Notes: generated from the sequence alone by a model not told the origin. DNA of 64,000 bases from Lachnospiraceae bacterium OF09-6 (GCA_003435055.1 QUMM01000007.1:72020-136019); one strand, 5' to 3'; shown: positions 26,141 through 36,202, counted from the first letter of the stretch. Program-made: numbers and translations.

Positions 26141-28861
26141 ATGGCTTTTGAAAAATATGGGGATGACTGCATCATTTATGAAAAAATCATACCAGAAAGA
26201 ACAGCAGAATATGCAGAGTACCCGGAAATGCTGCATCAGGAGTTAAAAATATATCTGAAAGAACAGAAGATAGAAAAGCTTTATGTTCACCAGGCGGAGA
26301 TGTTTGAGCTTGCACAGGAGAAGAAGCATGTGGTGATTACTACATCTACGGCCAGTGGAAAGACCTTAAGTTTTTTGCTTCCGGTGGTGCAGGCTGTTTT
26401 GGAAAATCCACAGACTCGTGCAATCTTTGTCTATCCGACGAAGGCACTGGCGGCAGATCAGTACCGTGCCTTGCAGCCGATGCTGAACTATTTTGGAAAA
26501 AGCAGGATCAGTGCAGGAGTGTATGACGGGGACACACCGGTGGCGGAGCGCAGCCGGATTCGAAAAAGTGCCAATATAATTCTGACAAATCCGGAGATGC
26601 TGAACGGCTCGATGCTTCCGAATCATAGCAAGTATGGATTTGATTTTATTTTTGCCAATTTAAAATTTGTGGTACTGGATGAATTGCATACTTATCGTGG
26701 GGCCTTTGGATCGCATATGGCAAATGTCTGTCGCCGTATGGATCGTATCTGCCGGTATTATCATGGAACACCGCAGTTCTTGTGCAGCTCAGCCACTATA
26801 GCTAATCCGGTGGAACTTGCAGAAAAGATCTGCGGGAAATCCTTTGCCTGTGTCAGCCATGATGGATCAGGTGCAGCAGAGCGCAGATATTGTCTGGTGC
26901 AGCCCCCTAAGATTCAGGGGAAAGATGGAAATTACTATGGACAGGAGTCTACGGTAGCGGTAGCAGCGCAGATGTTGCCCCGGTTGATAGAAGAAGAAAA
27001 GAGTTTTTTGGCATTTACACGTTCCAGAAGAAATGTAGAGATTGTGCTCAAAGAAACCAGAGACCGCCTGGATCAGGCTGGTTTGATCTCAGGTTACCGG
27101 GGTGGATATACACCGGAAGAACGAAAAGAGATTGAGCGTAAAATGATCGCGGGAGAGCTGTTGGGACTGGTATCCACCAATGCTCTGGAACTGGGAATCG
27201 ATATCGGACAGATCAGCACTACTGTGCTGGTGGGATATCCGGGAACCAGAGCTTCCTTCTGGCAGCAGACCGGACGGGCAGGACGAAGTGGGAAAGGAAG
27301 TACCAGCTATCTGATTCTGGATCAGCAGCCAATGGATCAGTATATTGCACTGGAGCCAGACTGGCTCTTTGCAAACAGCAGTGAGAATGCTGTGATTGAT
27401 CCGGACAATCTGTTGATTGAACTGGCTCATATCCGGGCCGCAGCAGCGGAGTTACCACTTTCACTGGATGATATGGCAGTATTTCCGGATCTTGGAGAAG
27501 CGATTCCGGTACTCTTGAATATGGATGAAGTGCGCAGTCAGAATGGACGATTTGCATGGGCTGGCGGAGAATATCCGGCAGGTGAATTTTCCATGCGTAA
27601 TATAGACGAAAATCAGTATCAGCTGATGGCACGTGACAACGGAAAAGTAATTACACGAATGGATGAGAGCCAGGCTTTTCGGGAGATTTATCCGGGTGCA
27701 GTTTATCTGCATGATGGGGATTCCTGGCAGGTGGTGGAGCTGAATCTGGAGAGTAAGACCGGCTATGCCATTCCTTTTCATGGAAACTATTATACAGTAT
27801 CTGGTGGTGAGACAAATATTGCGATTGTGCATGAGCACAAGAGTCAGACCTGGGAGCGAACCAGGCTTCAGTTTGGAGATTTGAAAGTAGAAGATTATGT
27901 CTATATGTATAAGAAGCTGCAGTTTCACAATCATCAGAATCTGGGATGGGAGCAGCTTCGCAAGCCACTGACGAAAGAATATGAGACGGAAGGAACCTGG
28001 ATTCGGATTCCGGACAATGTAGTGCGCACTTATCGTGGGCTGCTTCAGCCAGATAAAGAGGGCAGATATATTCGAAACAATCATTTTGAAGGACTCTGTT
28101 TTGCACTGAAAAACGCAGCTCAGATGGTGACTATGACAGAACAGGAAGACATTGGTGTGACAACGTCATTAAATGCCATGGAACTGGCTGGATTTAATGA
28201 TCAGGAGACGGCACTGTATTTTTATGACCGCTATGTGGGGGGACTGGGATTTTCAGAAAAAATCTATGATCTGATTCCTCAGGCAGTGCAGCAGGCGATT
28301 CGCATGGTAAGCGGATGCAAGTGCAAAGATGGCTGTGTGGCCTGTGTTGGGGATTACCGTCTGGATAAACAGATTGTGCTGTGGGGACTGAAGAATCTGC
28401 TTGCAGAAGAAGATGTACCAAATAGTACGAAAGTAGTTTCCTGGGCGCCAACGATCTGGAAACAAAAGCCATTTACGTTGAAGAATCTTTCTGAAAAATG
28501 GACGGAATTTGTACAGAATGCCAGAGAAAACGGAGAGACATTTGCGGCATTTTTTGCCAGTGTGGAGCAGGTACAGGTATCAGAAAAGACCATCTGGCTG
28601 ACGGTGAAGAATCAATTCTATGCAGACTGGGCCATGGCAGATATCAATCTGGCCGGATTGAAAAATGTACTGGACTATTATGTAGAACTGCCGGTTGGTA
28701 CCAGACTGACTGTGATGGCAGATCAAAGCCAGAAGCCTGCAGAAATACAGCAGGATCGAAAAGCAAAGCAGGATAAAATGCTTCGCAGATATGAAAAACA
28801 GGAAAACAGAAAGGGACAAGATGCAGTTAAATCGATATCAGCAGGAGGCGGTTCTGGATGA
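26141..28861 (+). CDS. MrfA/Hrq1-like DEAD-box helicase with C-terminal DUF1998-type Cys cluster
   Basis: The 906-residue superfamily 2 helicase has motif I TTSTASGKT (residues 67-75), motif Ia FVYPTKALAADQ, motif II DELHTYRG, motif III SSATIANP, and motif VI QQTGRAGRSG. The C-terminal Cys cluster CKCKDGCVACVGDYR is the metal-binding region of MrfA/Hrq1 proteins. B. subtilis MrfA (YprA) acts in repair of mitomycin C damage and is somewhat shorter, at about 750 residues. The 3' end overlaps the next helicase gene by 41 bp, suggesting a two-helicase repair operon. Confidence 0.9.
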   Translation: MAFEKYGDDCIIYEKIIPERTAEYAEYPEMLHQELKIYLKEQKIEKLYVHQAEMFELAQEKKHVVITTSTASGKTLSFLLPVVQAVLENPQTRAIFVYPTKALAADQYRALQPMLNYFGKSRISAGVYDGDTPVAERSRIRKSANIILTNPEMLNGSMLPNHSKYGFDFIFANLKFVVLDELHTYRGAFGSHMANVCRRMDRICRYYHGTPQFLCSSATIANPVELAEKICGKSFACVSHDGSGAAERRYCLVQPPKIQGKDGNYYGQESTVAVAAQMLPRLIEEEKSFLAFTRSRRNVEIVLKETRDRLDQAGLISGYRGGYTPEERKEIERKMIAGELLGLVSTNALELGIDIGQISTTVLVGYPGTRASFWQQTGRAGRSGKGSTSYLILDQQPMDQYIALEPDWLFANSSENAVIDPDNLLIELAHIRAAAAELPLSLDDMAVFPDLGEAIPVLLNMDEVRSQNGRFAWAGGEYPAGEFSMRNIDENQYQLMARDNGKVITRMDESQAFREIYPGAVYLHDGDSWQVVELNLESKTGYAIPFHGNYYTVSGGETNIAIVHEHKSQTWERTRLQFGDLKVEDYVYMYKKLQFHNHQNLGWEQLRKPLTKEYETEGTWIRIPDNVVRTYRGLLQPDKEGRYIRNNHFEGLCFALKNAAQMVTMTEQEDIGVTTSLNAMELAGFNDQETALYFYDRYVGGLGFSEKIYDLIPQAVQQAIRMVSGCKCKDGCVACVGDYRLDKQIVLWGLKNLLAEEDVPNSTKVVSWAPTIWKQKPFTLKNLSEKWTEFVQNARENGETFAAFFASVEQVQVSEKTIWLTVKNQFYADWAMADINLAGLKNVLDYYVELPVGTRLTVMADQSQKPAEIQQDRKAKQDKMLRRYEKQENRKGQDAVKSISAGGGSG

Positions 28862-30908
28862 CAGCAATGCCTGTCTGGTAAATGCCAGTGTGGGAAGTGG
28901 AAAGACCACTGTTTTAATTGAAAAGATTCGTTATCTTCATGAAGAAAAGCAGGTACCCTTTTCAGAAATGTGTGTATTGACTTTTACGAATAAGGCGGCA
29001 GGAGAGATCCGGGATCGTATGGGCTGCCAATATGATCTGTTTGGCACATTTCATGGAGTGGCATTAAGAATGCTGCAGGAGCATTTGCCAGTGGAAGAAT
29101 TGGGATACCAGTCTGGTTTTCAGGTGATGACACCGGAAGAAGAACTGGAGATGGCGCTGCAGCTGACAGGAGAGCATGGGCTGAAGATTAAATATAAGAA
29201 TCGTATGAAAAAACGGCTGGATCAGGAAGAACGGACAGATGGTCGAAAGGTGCGGTATCAGGATGACTGGACACAGCTGATGGAACTGTTGAAGGCGGAA
29301 AAGAGAAAGCAGAATAAGATGACATATCGGGAACTTTTGCAAAATGCGACACAGTTACTGCAAAGTCATCCGGAAATGCTTGTCTTACAGTGGATCATTA
29401 TTGACGAGGTGCAGGACTGCGATCATCTTCAAATGGCATTCCTGGAACAATTGAAGAAGCCGGAGACGCATCTGTTTGCAGTAGGGGATCCCAATCAGGT
29501 GATCTACAGCTGGCGTGGAAGTGTATTTCAGATTTTTCCGCTGCTGCGCATGAAATATCAGGCAAGAGAGCTGTCGCTTCCGGTCAATTATCGATCTACC
29601 GGGACGATCCTGGAAGCGGCAAAGCGATTTCTGCAAAATGGTGCACCATTGGAAGGATGTCGGGAGCAGGGGCAGAAGATTGTTATAAAGAAACATTATG
29701 ATTCATTTCAGGAGGCGGATTATCTGGCAGGGAGAATCCGTAAGCTGCATCAGCAGGGGATTGCCTATGGCGAAATCGGTATTTTTTACCGTTTGCAGAG
29801 TCAGTCGGAGATTCTGGAAAAGACGTTGCAGCGCTATGGAATTCCCTGTCAGGTATCGGTCAAAAAGAGTATGCAGGAGATTCCGGTATTGCACTGGTTT
29901 TTCTATGTGTTGAAGTCTGTCTGTTATCCAGAGGATGAAGCCAGTCTGATGCAGGCACTGTGTGATAAGCAGTATGGAGAAGGGTGGACGCAGAAAAAGG
30001 CAGCGAAGGAGCTGGAAAAAGCCAGAATGGAAGAGAAAGAAGCGGGACTGAGGAAGAATTCAAATCTCCTGGAACGTATTCTGTGCCTGCAGGAAGAAGG
30101 CACAGATGCGAAAAAAACGGAAAACTGGAAGGAGATGCTGCTTACGCAGCTGCATCTGGAGGAGCAGATTCTTCCCACCAGTGCTTCGTATCAGAAGGAT
30201 ATGAATGATGTAAAACAGATGTTGGACAGTCTGGGGAGAATGGACATTCAGAACCAGGGATTAGGGGCATGTCTGAATCAGCTGGCACTTTCCGGCATGC
30301 AGTTGGATGAGCAGGAGGCAGAGCAGTCAGATGCGGTAAAGCTGATGACTCTGCACGCATCCAAAGGACTGGAATTTGATTATGTTTTTCTGATCGGAGT
30401 GAATTATGGACTGATTCCACTGCTTTCAGGAGGAATGGAATCTGAGGAAGAAGAACGGCGTCTGTTTTTTGTAGGAATGACCAGAGCAAAAGAGTATCTG
30501 GAACTGTCCTATTATACCAGTCCGGACGGACCACGGGTAATGCCGGGACCAGGCAGGTTCTTACGTCTCCTGCCAGAACGGCTGGTGGAAGCCCCAGAGG
30601 ATTTCGGGGAACAGAGAAGAGACCGAGGAAGTGCGCAGGCACATCTGCAGGATATCAAGAAGCAGATAGAGCAGGCACGCCAGAAAGAAAATGTGCAGGT
30701 CACAGAATCGGCGTCAATGGAACAGGTGGGAAGCAGAGAAAGTGTGGCGGTCGATACCACAGCCAGGAGCCGGCGTGTACGTCATGCCAAATATGGCATC
30801 GGAGAGATCGTAGAAGAAAAAGAGATGCAGATCGTGGTGGAATTTCCGGATTATGGAAAAAAGGAATTTATCCGGCAGTTTGCGCCACTGGAATATCTGG
30901 ATACTTAA
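28821..30908 (+). CDS. UvrD/PcrA-like superfamily 1 helicase
   Basis: The 695-residue protein shows motif I NASVGSGKTT, motif Ia LTFTNKAAGEI, motif II IIDEVQDCD, motif III GDPNQVIYSWRG, motif IV VNYRST, motif V TLHASKGLEFDYVF and motif VI RRLFFVGMTRAKEYL. These make a complete 3'-5' SF1A helicase. The C-terminus (RRVRHAKYGIGEIVEEKEMQ) resembles the Tudor-like tail of PcrA that binds RNA polymerase. It is not the main PcrA by length and context; rather a companion to the MrfA-like helicase it overlaps. ATG 28821 follows AAGGGA. Confidence 0.9.
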   Translation: MQLNRYQQEAVLDDSNACLVNASVGSGKTTVLIEKIRYLHEEKQVPFSEMCVLTFTNKAAGEIRDRMGCQYDLFGTFHGVALRMLQEHLPVEELGYQSGFQVMTPEEELEMALQLTGEHGLKIKYKNRMKKRLDQEERTDGRKVRYQDDWTQLMELLKAEKRKQNKMTYRELLQNATQLLQSHPEMLVLQWIIIDEVQDCDHLQMAFLEQLKKPETHLFAVGDPNQVIYSWRGSVFQIFPLLRMKYQARELSLPVNYRSTGTILEAAKRFLQNGAPLEGCREQGQKIVIKKHYDSFQEADYLAGRIRKLHQQGIAYGEIGIFYRLQSQSEILEKTLQRYGIPCQVSVKKSMQEIPVLHWFFYVLKSVCYPEDEASLMQALCDKQYGEGWTQKKAAKELEKARMEEKEAGLRKNSNLLERILCLQEEGTDAKKTENWKEMLLTQLHLEEQILPTSASYQKDMNDVKQMLDSLGRMDIQNQGLGACLNQLALSGMQLDEQEAEQSDAVKLMTLHASKGLEFDYVFLIGVNYGLIPLLSGGMESEEEERRLFFVGMTRAKEYLELSYYTSPDGPRVMPGPGRFLRLLPERLVEAPEDFGEQRRDRGSAQAHLQDIKKQIEQARQKENVQVTESASMEQVGSRESVAVDTTARSRRVRHAKYGIGEIVEEKEMQIVVEFPDYGKKEFIRQFAPLEYLDT

Positions 30909-31003
30909 ATGTTATGAAGTAACTATTCAGAACTCACTGTAACTGTGAGGGTACTGAACAGTTAGATTAGACAAACAGATACAGACATAGGAACAATGAA
31001 GAT

Positions 31004-31912
31004 ATGGATGAATGGATGAAACAATTAGAACACTGCATGTTGTGCCCAAGAGCCTGTGGAGTGAACAGAATAACTGGAAATACAGGGGCCTGTCATACAG
31101 ATGCACAGATGAGGGTGGCAAGAGCCGCCCTTCATTTCTGGGAGGAACCTTGTATATCAGGCCAGGAAGGATCGGGAGCGATCTTTTTTACAGGATGTGC
31201 CCTGGGATGTGTTTTTTGCCAGAATACAGACATTTCCAGAGGACAGGCAGGAAAGACTGTAACCGTAGAGCAACTGGCCCGGATCTGCCTGAATCTGCAG
31301 GCACAGGGGGCAAATAATATCAATCTGGTGACGGCAGGACATTATCTGCTTGCAGTGGCTGAAGCTTTGAAGCTGGCAAAGGTGCAGGGACTGCAGATAC
31401 CGGTGGTATACAATAGCAGCGGCTATGAGAAGCCAGAATCACTGCGTCTTCTGGATGGACTGGTAGATATTTATCTGCCGGATATGAAATATATGGATGC
31501 AGATCTGGCAAGAAAGTACTCCCATGCAGGAGATTATCCTGAGGTGGCGAAAATAGCGCTGGCGGAGATGGTGAGGCAGCGCCCGGAAGCAGAATTTGAT
31601 GAGCGTGGTCTGATGAAAAAAGGGGTCATTGTGCGGCATCTGTTATTGCCAGGGCATGTAAAGGATTCAAAGGCCGTATTGAACTATCTTTATACAACCT
31701 ATCGGGATCAGATCTTCATCAGTATTATGAGCCAGTATACTCCAATGCCTCAGATTGCTGCTTGTCCTGAGCTGAACCGGAGAGTAACCAGACGGGAGTA
31801 CAATCGGCTGCTGGATTTTGCGATGGAACTTGGGATCGAGAATGGATTTTTCCAGGAGGGAGATCCGGTGGGAGAGAGCTTCATACCGGCATTTAATGCT
31901 CATGTGCGGTAA
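31004..31912 (+). CDS. Radical SAM protein, PflA/PflX-like
   Basis: The 302-residue protein carries the radical SAM CX3CX2C motif in FFTGCALGCVFCQNTDIS, plus an N-terminal Cys pair region (CMLCPRACGVNR). The downstream GANNINLVTAGHYLLAVAEAL and DIYLPDMKYMDADLARKYSHA are typical of the PflX-type glycyl-radical activase-like family. The target is not encoded nearby, so function is unassigned. The ribosome-binding site is weak, and several in-frame ATGs occur (31004, 31013); I keep the first. Confidence 0.85.
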   Translation: MDEWMKQLEHCMLCPRACGVNRITGNTGACHTDAQMRVARAALHFWEEPCISGQEGSGAIFFTGCALGCVFCQNTDISRGQAGKTVTVEQLARICLNLQAQGANNINLVTAGHYLLAVAEALKLAKVQGLQIPVVYNSSGYEKPESLRLLDGLVDIYLPDMKYMDADLARKYSHAGDYPEVAKIALAEMVRQRPEAEFDERGLMKKGVIVRHLLLPGHVKDSKAVLNYLYTTYRDQIFISIMSQYTPMPQIAACPELNRRVTRREYNRLLDFAMELGIENGFFQEGDPVGESFIPAFNAHVR

Positions 31913-31999
31913 AGTAATAAAAAGATTTAGGTAGCCGCCTTAACTATTCCTAAATAAGATAATATGCACAGTATTTTCTCGTAAATAGAAAATAAATTA

Positions 32000-32028
32000 T
32001 TGCATTTTACCAATTATTATGTTAAAAT
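32000..32028 (+). promoter_or_regulatory. Promoter of the small exported Cys-rich protein gene
   Basis: TTGCAT (32000-32005) and TAAAAT (32023-32028) with 17-bp spacing lie 48 bp before ATG 32076. Confidence 0.6.
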
Positions 32029-32075
32029 GACAATGTAACAAAGAGCTATGTATTTTTAAGGAAAGGGAGGAACTT

Positions 32076-32381
32076 ATGAATTTAAGAAAATCTATTTTAG
32101 CACTTTCAGTAGTAGCTGGAATTGTAGCTGCTCCAATGACTGTATTTGCCGCTCATACTCATAGTTGGGGTTCTCCCCAGTACTATGGATATGAAGATGA
32201 AATGCCTGGTATATATGATGACTGGGATAAATGTGCGACACGTCATGTATATAATTACAAACAATGTTTAATTTGTGGAGAAGTAAGCATTTATGAAGTT
32301 GAGACGATTGAAATGTCTCACAAATGGGTGAATGGTGCATGTGTATATTGCAACAAAGGTTACGCGAAAGAGATAAATTAA
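32076..32381 (+). CDS. Small exported protein with zinc-ribbon-like Cys pairs
   Basis: The 101-residue product has a Sec signal peptide (MNLRKSILALSVVAGIVAAP, cleaved near VFAA). The mature part starts with HTHSW and contains CLICGE and CVYCNK pairs with a WVNGAC between, a layout like a small zinc ribbon. GGAAAGGGAGG precedes the start. The gene is AT-rich relative to its neighbours. I do not recognise a function; similar small CxxC exported proteins occur in Lachnospiraceae genomes. It is followed by a good hairpin at 32419-32471. Confidence 0.75.
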   Translation: MNLRKSILALSVVAGIVAAPMTVFAAHTHSWGSPQYYGYEDEMPGIYDDWDKCATRHVYNYKQCLICGEVSIYEVETIEMSHKWVNGACVYCNKGYAKEIN

Positions 32382-32418
32382 CATAGTATCATTACCGGCA
32401 AGTTTATAATCAAAAAAT

Positions 32419-32471
32419 AGAAAGCATTGAGAATATTTCATAATTTCTTGAAAGTACTCTCAGTGCTTTCT
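32419..32471 (+). terminator. Long hairpin terminator
   Basis: AGAAAGCATTGAGA (32419-32432) pairs with TCTCAGTGCTTTCT (32458-32471), followed by TTGATAAT. The T tract is short. Confidence 0.65.
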
Positions 32472-32495
32472 TTGATAATATGAAAGGAGAAATAA

Positions 32496-33077
32496 ATGCA
32501 AAAAAAACAACTTTCTGTATTAGTACTAATTATTTTATGCTTTTTATTAGGATGTAACAGAGAAACACCAAAAGATGAATCTCAAACAAAATTATGAAGA
32601 TGAATCTAATATTTCTAAAACAAATGGAGAAGAACTTGTAAATATAACAGTGAATTGTTACCAAAAGATGAATCTCAAACAAAATTATGAAGATGAATCT
32701 AATATTTCTAAAACAAATGGAGAAGAACTTGTAAATATAACAGTGAATTGTTAGGTTCGACTCCTTTTGATATCCAAATCGATAAAACAGCATTGCAGAC
32801 TAGAAAAGAAACAGAAACAGAAGTTACAATAAAGACAAATTTAACAGACTGGGGTTATACTGTTTCTTCTGAAAAAGGGAAAATATCTGATATAAATAAA
32901 AATTCATTCATATATATAGCACCTAAAGATGAGAGGGATGATACTATAAAAATACAATTATCGGACTATGAAAATGGCATATCATATGAATATACAATTC
33001 CACTTATTTTTGCGGGAAACAATGAACATTCTTTAGATAAATTCAAGGAAAATCTTTCAAGATTACCTAATAGTTAG
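32496..33077 (+). pseudogene. Broken lipoprotein gene
   Basis: The N-terminus is a lipoprotein signal peptide (MQKKQLSVLVLIILCFLLGC) with AAAGGAG upstream. The frame stops after KDESQTKL, inside a 93-bp sequence that is present twice. After the repeats the original frame resumes from ELLGSTPFDIQIDKT and reads 100 residues of what looks like a beta-rich extracytoplasmic domain to 33077. Two compensating shifts appear to exist in each repeat copy. Sequence is AT-rich. It may be a true pseudogene or an assembly problem around the repeat; function is unknown. Confidence 0.65.
32567..32753 (+). repeat. Perfect 93-bp tandem duplication
   Basis: Copy 1 starts at about 32567 and copy 2 at about 32660, with identical sequence over the full 93 bp (31 codons). 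Divergence starts immediately outside (TTACC against TTAGG). Confidence 0.92.
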
Positions 33078-33704
33078 TAAAGAGTCGATAGACTAAAGTA
33101 CCACCATCCTCTTTTATTTCAACTGAATATCCATCCCGCCGCACCGCAGCGGCACATGAAGCAGTAAATCCGAAAAAGATTTGCTGCTTTTTTTGCGTCC
33201 ATTTTTGGCAAATTTCCAAAAGTTCCGTATTAGACAGTGAAACCAAAAAAGGCTGCCATTTTTTTCAGACAGCGGGCAAAACGCAGCTTCCGAAACGCCT
33301 TATTGTCGGGAAAGACCGAGCCGCCGGAAAAGTTCTTGCCGGAAAGTCCGTCCATTCTGCTCTTTTGTGGTTTGTAGGGAGTAAGGGAAAAACGCCAGCC
33401 CGCAGCCTTTTATAAAAAAAGCTGGTTATAGATTTTCTGAAAAAGTGGCAGTAGCAAGTGAACGGCAGGCCGGCAGTTTCTTAGAGCAAGATTCTACCGA
33501 GGTGCCAAAATTCGCTTATCGCTCATTTTGCCCCTGCGGGAATCTTGTTGGGGAGTGCCTTCCCCAAACCCTGCTTATGCGGCTTGCGCCGCTGAAAAAC
33601 CCCTCAAAATATTTTTCGGATTTTTCAAAAACAGTTCCGCTTCACACCCTGTTTTTCTCCTATTAGTGAGAGGACACCACGCACAGAAAGGAGGTCAACC
33701 ACCT
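33078..33704. other. Left end and probable oriT region of the mobilizable element
   Basis: About 630 bp without a convincing gene. It holds a terminator-like hairpin (GCAGTAAATC about 33162 with GATTTGCTGC, then seven Ts), further T-rich hairpins, TTGGGGA/TCCCCAA near 33546-33565 and GCGGC/GCCGC near 33580-33593. Lying directly upstream of mobC and the relaxase gene, it is the expected site of the transfer origin (inference); no nic site was identified. Confidence 0.5.
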
Positions 33705-34100
33705 ATGAAACGATACAACACGCCGCACCGCAGCCGGGTAGTCAAAACACGCATGACCGAGGAAGAATACGCCGAGTTTGCCCAGCGGCTTTCTGCTTAC
33801 CACATGAGCCAAGCCGAGTTTATCCGGCAAGCCATAACCGGGGCAGCCATACGCCCCATCATAACCGTTTCCCCCATCAATGACGAGCTGCTTGCCGCTG
33901 TCGGGAAGCTGACCGCCGAATACGGGAGGATCGGCGGCAACTTAAACCAGATAGCCCGGACGCTGAACGAGTGGCACAGTCCCTATCCGCAGCTTGCCGG
34001 GGAGGTACGGGCGGCGGTTTCCGACCTTGCTGCCCTAAAGTTTGAAGTCTTGCAGAAAGTGGGTGACGCTGTTGGCAACATTCAAACATATCAGCTCTAA
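33705..34100 (+). CDS. MobC-like mobilization accessory protein
   Basis: The 131-residue basic protein resembles plasmid MobC: an N-terminal ribbon-helix-helix-like part (VKTRMTEEEYAEFAQRLSAY, MSQAEFIRQAI) and a C-terminal GRIGGNLNQIARTLNEWHSP segment, the conserved MobC signature. MobC binds oriT and helps the relaxase melt and nick DNA. AAGGAGG lies 10 bp upstream of ATG 33705. It overlaps the relaxase start by 29 bp. Confidence 0.9.
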   Translation: MKRYNTPHRSRVVKTRMTEEEYAEFAQRLSAYHMSQAEFIRQAITGAAIRPIITVSPINDELLAAVGKLTAEYGRIGGNLNQIARTLNEWHSPYPQLAGEVRAAVSDLAALKFEVLQKVGDAVGNIQTYQL

Positions 34101-35696
34101 AAACGCCGACTATGGCGCAGCGGAAGCCTATCTCACATTTGAGCATGACGAGTTTACCATGAAAGCCACCCTTGATGAAAACGGGCGGCTGATACCGAGG
34201 GAGGATTACCGCATTTCTTCCCTCAACTGCGGGGGCGAGGATTTCGCTGTTGCCTGTATGCGAGCCAATCTCCGCTATGAGAAAAACCAAAAACGGGAAG
34301 ATGTGAAAAGCCACCACTATATCATCAGCTTTGACCCACGGGACGGGACAGACAACGGCTTGACCGTAGACCGGGCGCAGGAGCTGGGCGAGCAGTTCTG
34401 CAAGGAGCATTTCCCCGGACACCAAGCCTAATCTGCACCCACCCGGACGGGCATAACCACAGCGGGAATATCCATGTGCATATCGTCATCAACTCCCTGC
34501 GGATTTACGAAGTCCCGCTTCTGCCCTACATGGACAGACCAGCCGACACGCTGGAGGGCTGCAAGCACCGCTGCACCAACGCCGCTATGGAATATTTCAA
34601 GAGCGAAGTCATGGAAATGTGCCACCGGGAGGGGCTTTACCAAATCGACCTCTTGAACGGCAGCAAGGAACGGATAACCGAACGGGAATACTGGGCGGCA
34701 AAGAAAGGGCAGCTTGCCCTTGACAAAGAGAACGCCGCCAGAGAAGCCGCCGGACAGCCGACCAAGCCCACCAAGTTTGAAACGGACAAGGCGAAGCTGC
34801 GCCGGACGATACGGCAGGCACTTTCCCAAGCTGGCAGCTTTGACGAGTTTTCTTCCCTTTTGCTGCGGGAGGGTGTGACCGTCAAGGAGAGCCGGGGGCG
34901 GCTTTCCTACCTCACGCCGGACAGGACAAAGCCTATCACAGCCCGAAAGCTGGGGGACGATTTTGACAAGGCTGCTGTCCTTGCCCTGCTCACGCAGAAC
35001 GCCCACAGAGCTGCCGAACAGACCAAAGCCATACCCGAATACCCTGCCGCAGTTAAAAAGCCGTTACAAGGGGAAAAAGCTGCAAAAACCACCCCGGCAG
35101 ACAACACCTTGCAGCGCATGGTTGACCGGGAAGCCAAGCGAGCCGAGGGCAAGGGCGTGGGCTATGACCGCTGGGCGGCAAAGCACAACCTAAAGCAAAT
35201 GGCAGCTACCGTTACCGCCTATCAGCAGTACGGCTTTTCCTCCCCGGAGGAACTGGACGAAGCCTGTTCTGCCGCCTATGCCGCCATGCAGGAAAGCCTT
35301 GCGTGGTTGAAGCAGGTGGAAAAGACGCTGAACGGGAAAAAGGAGCTGCAACGGCAGGTGCTTGCCTATTCCAAGACCCGCCCTGTCCGGGACGGGCTGA
35401 AACAGCAGAAAAACGCCAAAGCAAAAGCAGCCTACCGTCAGAAGCATGAAAGTGACTTTATCATAGCAGACGCAGCCGCCCGCTATTTCAGGGAGAACGG
35501 CATTTCCAAGCTGCCGAGCTATAAATCCCTGCAAGCAGAGATTGAAAGCCTTATCAAAGAGAAAAACAGCGGCTACAACGATTACCGGGCAAAACGGGAG
35601 GAGTACCGCCGCTTGCAGACTGTCAAGGGCAATATCGACCAGATTTTACGCCGGAGCGAGCCGCAGCGCAGAAAGGAGCAGAGCCATGAACGGTAA
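34072..35696 (+). CDS. MobA/VirD2-type relaxase (frameshifted)
   Basis: The protein nicks oriT and pilots the strand in conjugal transfer. From a TTG start at 34072 it reads ATFKHISSKNADYGAAEAYL, with SHHYIISFDPRDG and, after the break, HPDGHNHSGNIHVHIVIN, the histidine-rich HUH metal site. One C missing near 34428 (GCCTAA for GCCCTAA) splits it. The C-terminal 300 residues are Lys/Glu/Ala-rich and helical. Corrected length is about 541 residues. TTG is chosen because homologous relaxases begin at ATFKHI; it overlaps mobC. Confidence 0.9.
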
Positions 35697-36072
35697 TATC
35701 CCCCGCATGGACTACCGCCAGTACCGGGCAGCCCGCCGCCTTGTGCATGAGTGCTGCAACTATGACAGCGGGAACTGCCTGCTGTTGGAGGACGGCGAGC
35801 CTTGCGTGTGTGTACAGAGTATCAGCTATTCGCTGCTCTGCCGCTGGTTTACCGCCGCTGTCCTGCCCCTTGATGAAGCACTGGAAGCCGCCCTCTTGCG
35901 CCGGGGAAGCCGGAAACGCTGCGCTGTCTGCGGGGCGTTCTTCTTCCCAAAATCCAACCGGGGGAAATACTGCCCGGACTGCGCCGGACGCATGAAGCGG
36001 ATAAACGCCGCCAAACGGAAGCGGAAACAAAGGGAGAAATGTCACGCTTTAGGGCATTTCAAACCCGCATAA
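35686..36072 (+). CDS. Cysteine-rich VLP-domain protein
   Basis: The 128-residue element-encoded protein has the pattern DYRQYRAARRLVHECCNYDSGNCLLL followed near the C-terminus by a zinc ribbon CAVCGAFFFPKS and CPDCAGRMKRINAAKRKRKQ. This family is typically encoded next to relaxases on Clostridial mobile elements; its role is unknown, perhaps nucleic-acid binding. AGGAG precedes the ATG, which overlaps the relaxase end by 11 bp. Confidence 0.85.
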   Translation: MNGNIPRMDYRQYRAARRLVHECCNYDSGNCLLLEDGEPCVCVQSISYSLLCRWFTAAVLPLDEALEAALLRRGSRKRCAVCGAFFFPKSNRGKYCPDCAGRMKRINAAKRKRKQREKCHALGHFKPA

Positions 36073-36202
36073 ATCAAGGCTTTTTTGGAGGGTGTCAAAG
36101 GGTGCGTGATACATTTATCCTTTTCCCTTAAAAACGCCCCCTAAAAGCGTAACAGAACCCACAGACAGACACCACAAGGAGGTGAACCCTATCGCTGATT
36201 AT

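Noticed and set aside
33073..33140. Minus-strand open stretch resembling the end of a protein (ending LVYRLFTNY) at the element's left boundary
   Set aside because: Only about 23 residues remain before composition changes; it may be a remnant of an interrupted gene but no matching other half is seen after 39.8 kb.
33445..33666. 73-residue ORF in the left end of the mobilizable element
   Set aside because: It overlaps the hairpin-rich region before mobC, has no ribosome-binding site and low-quality composition; treated as part of the oriT region.
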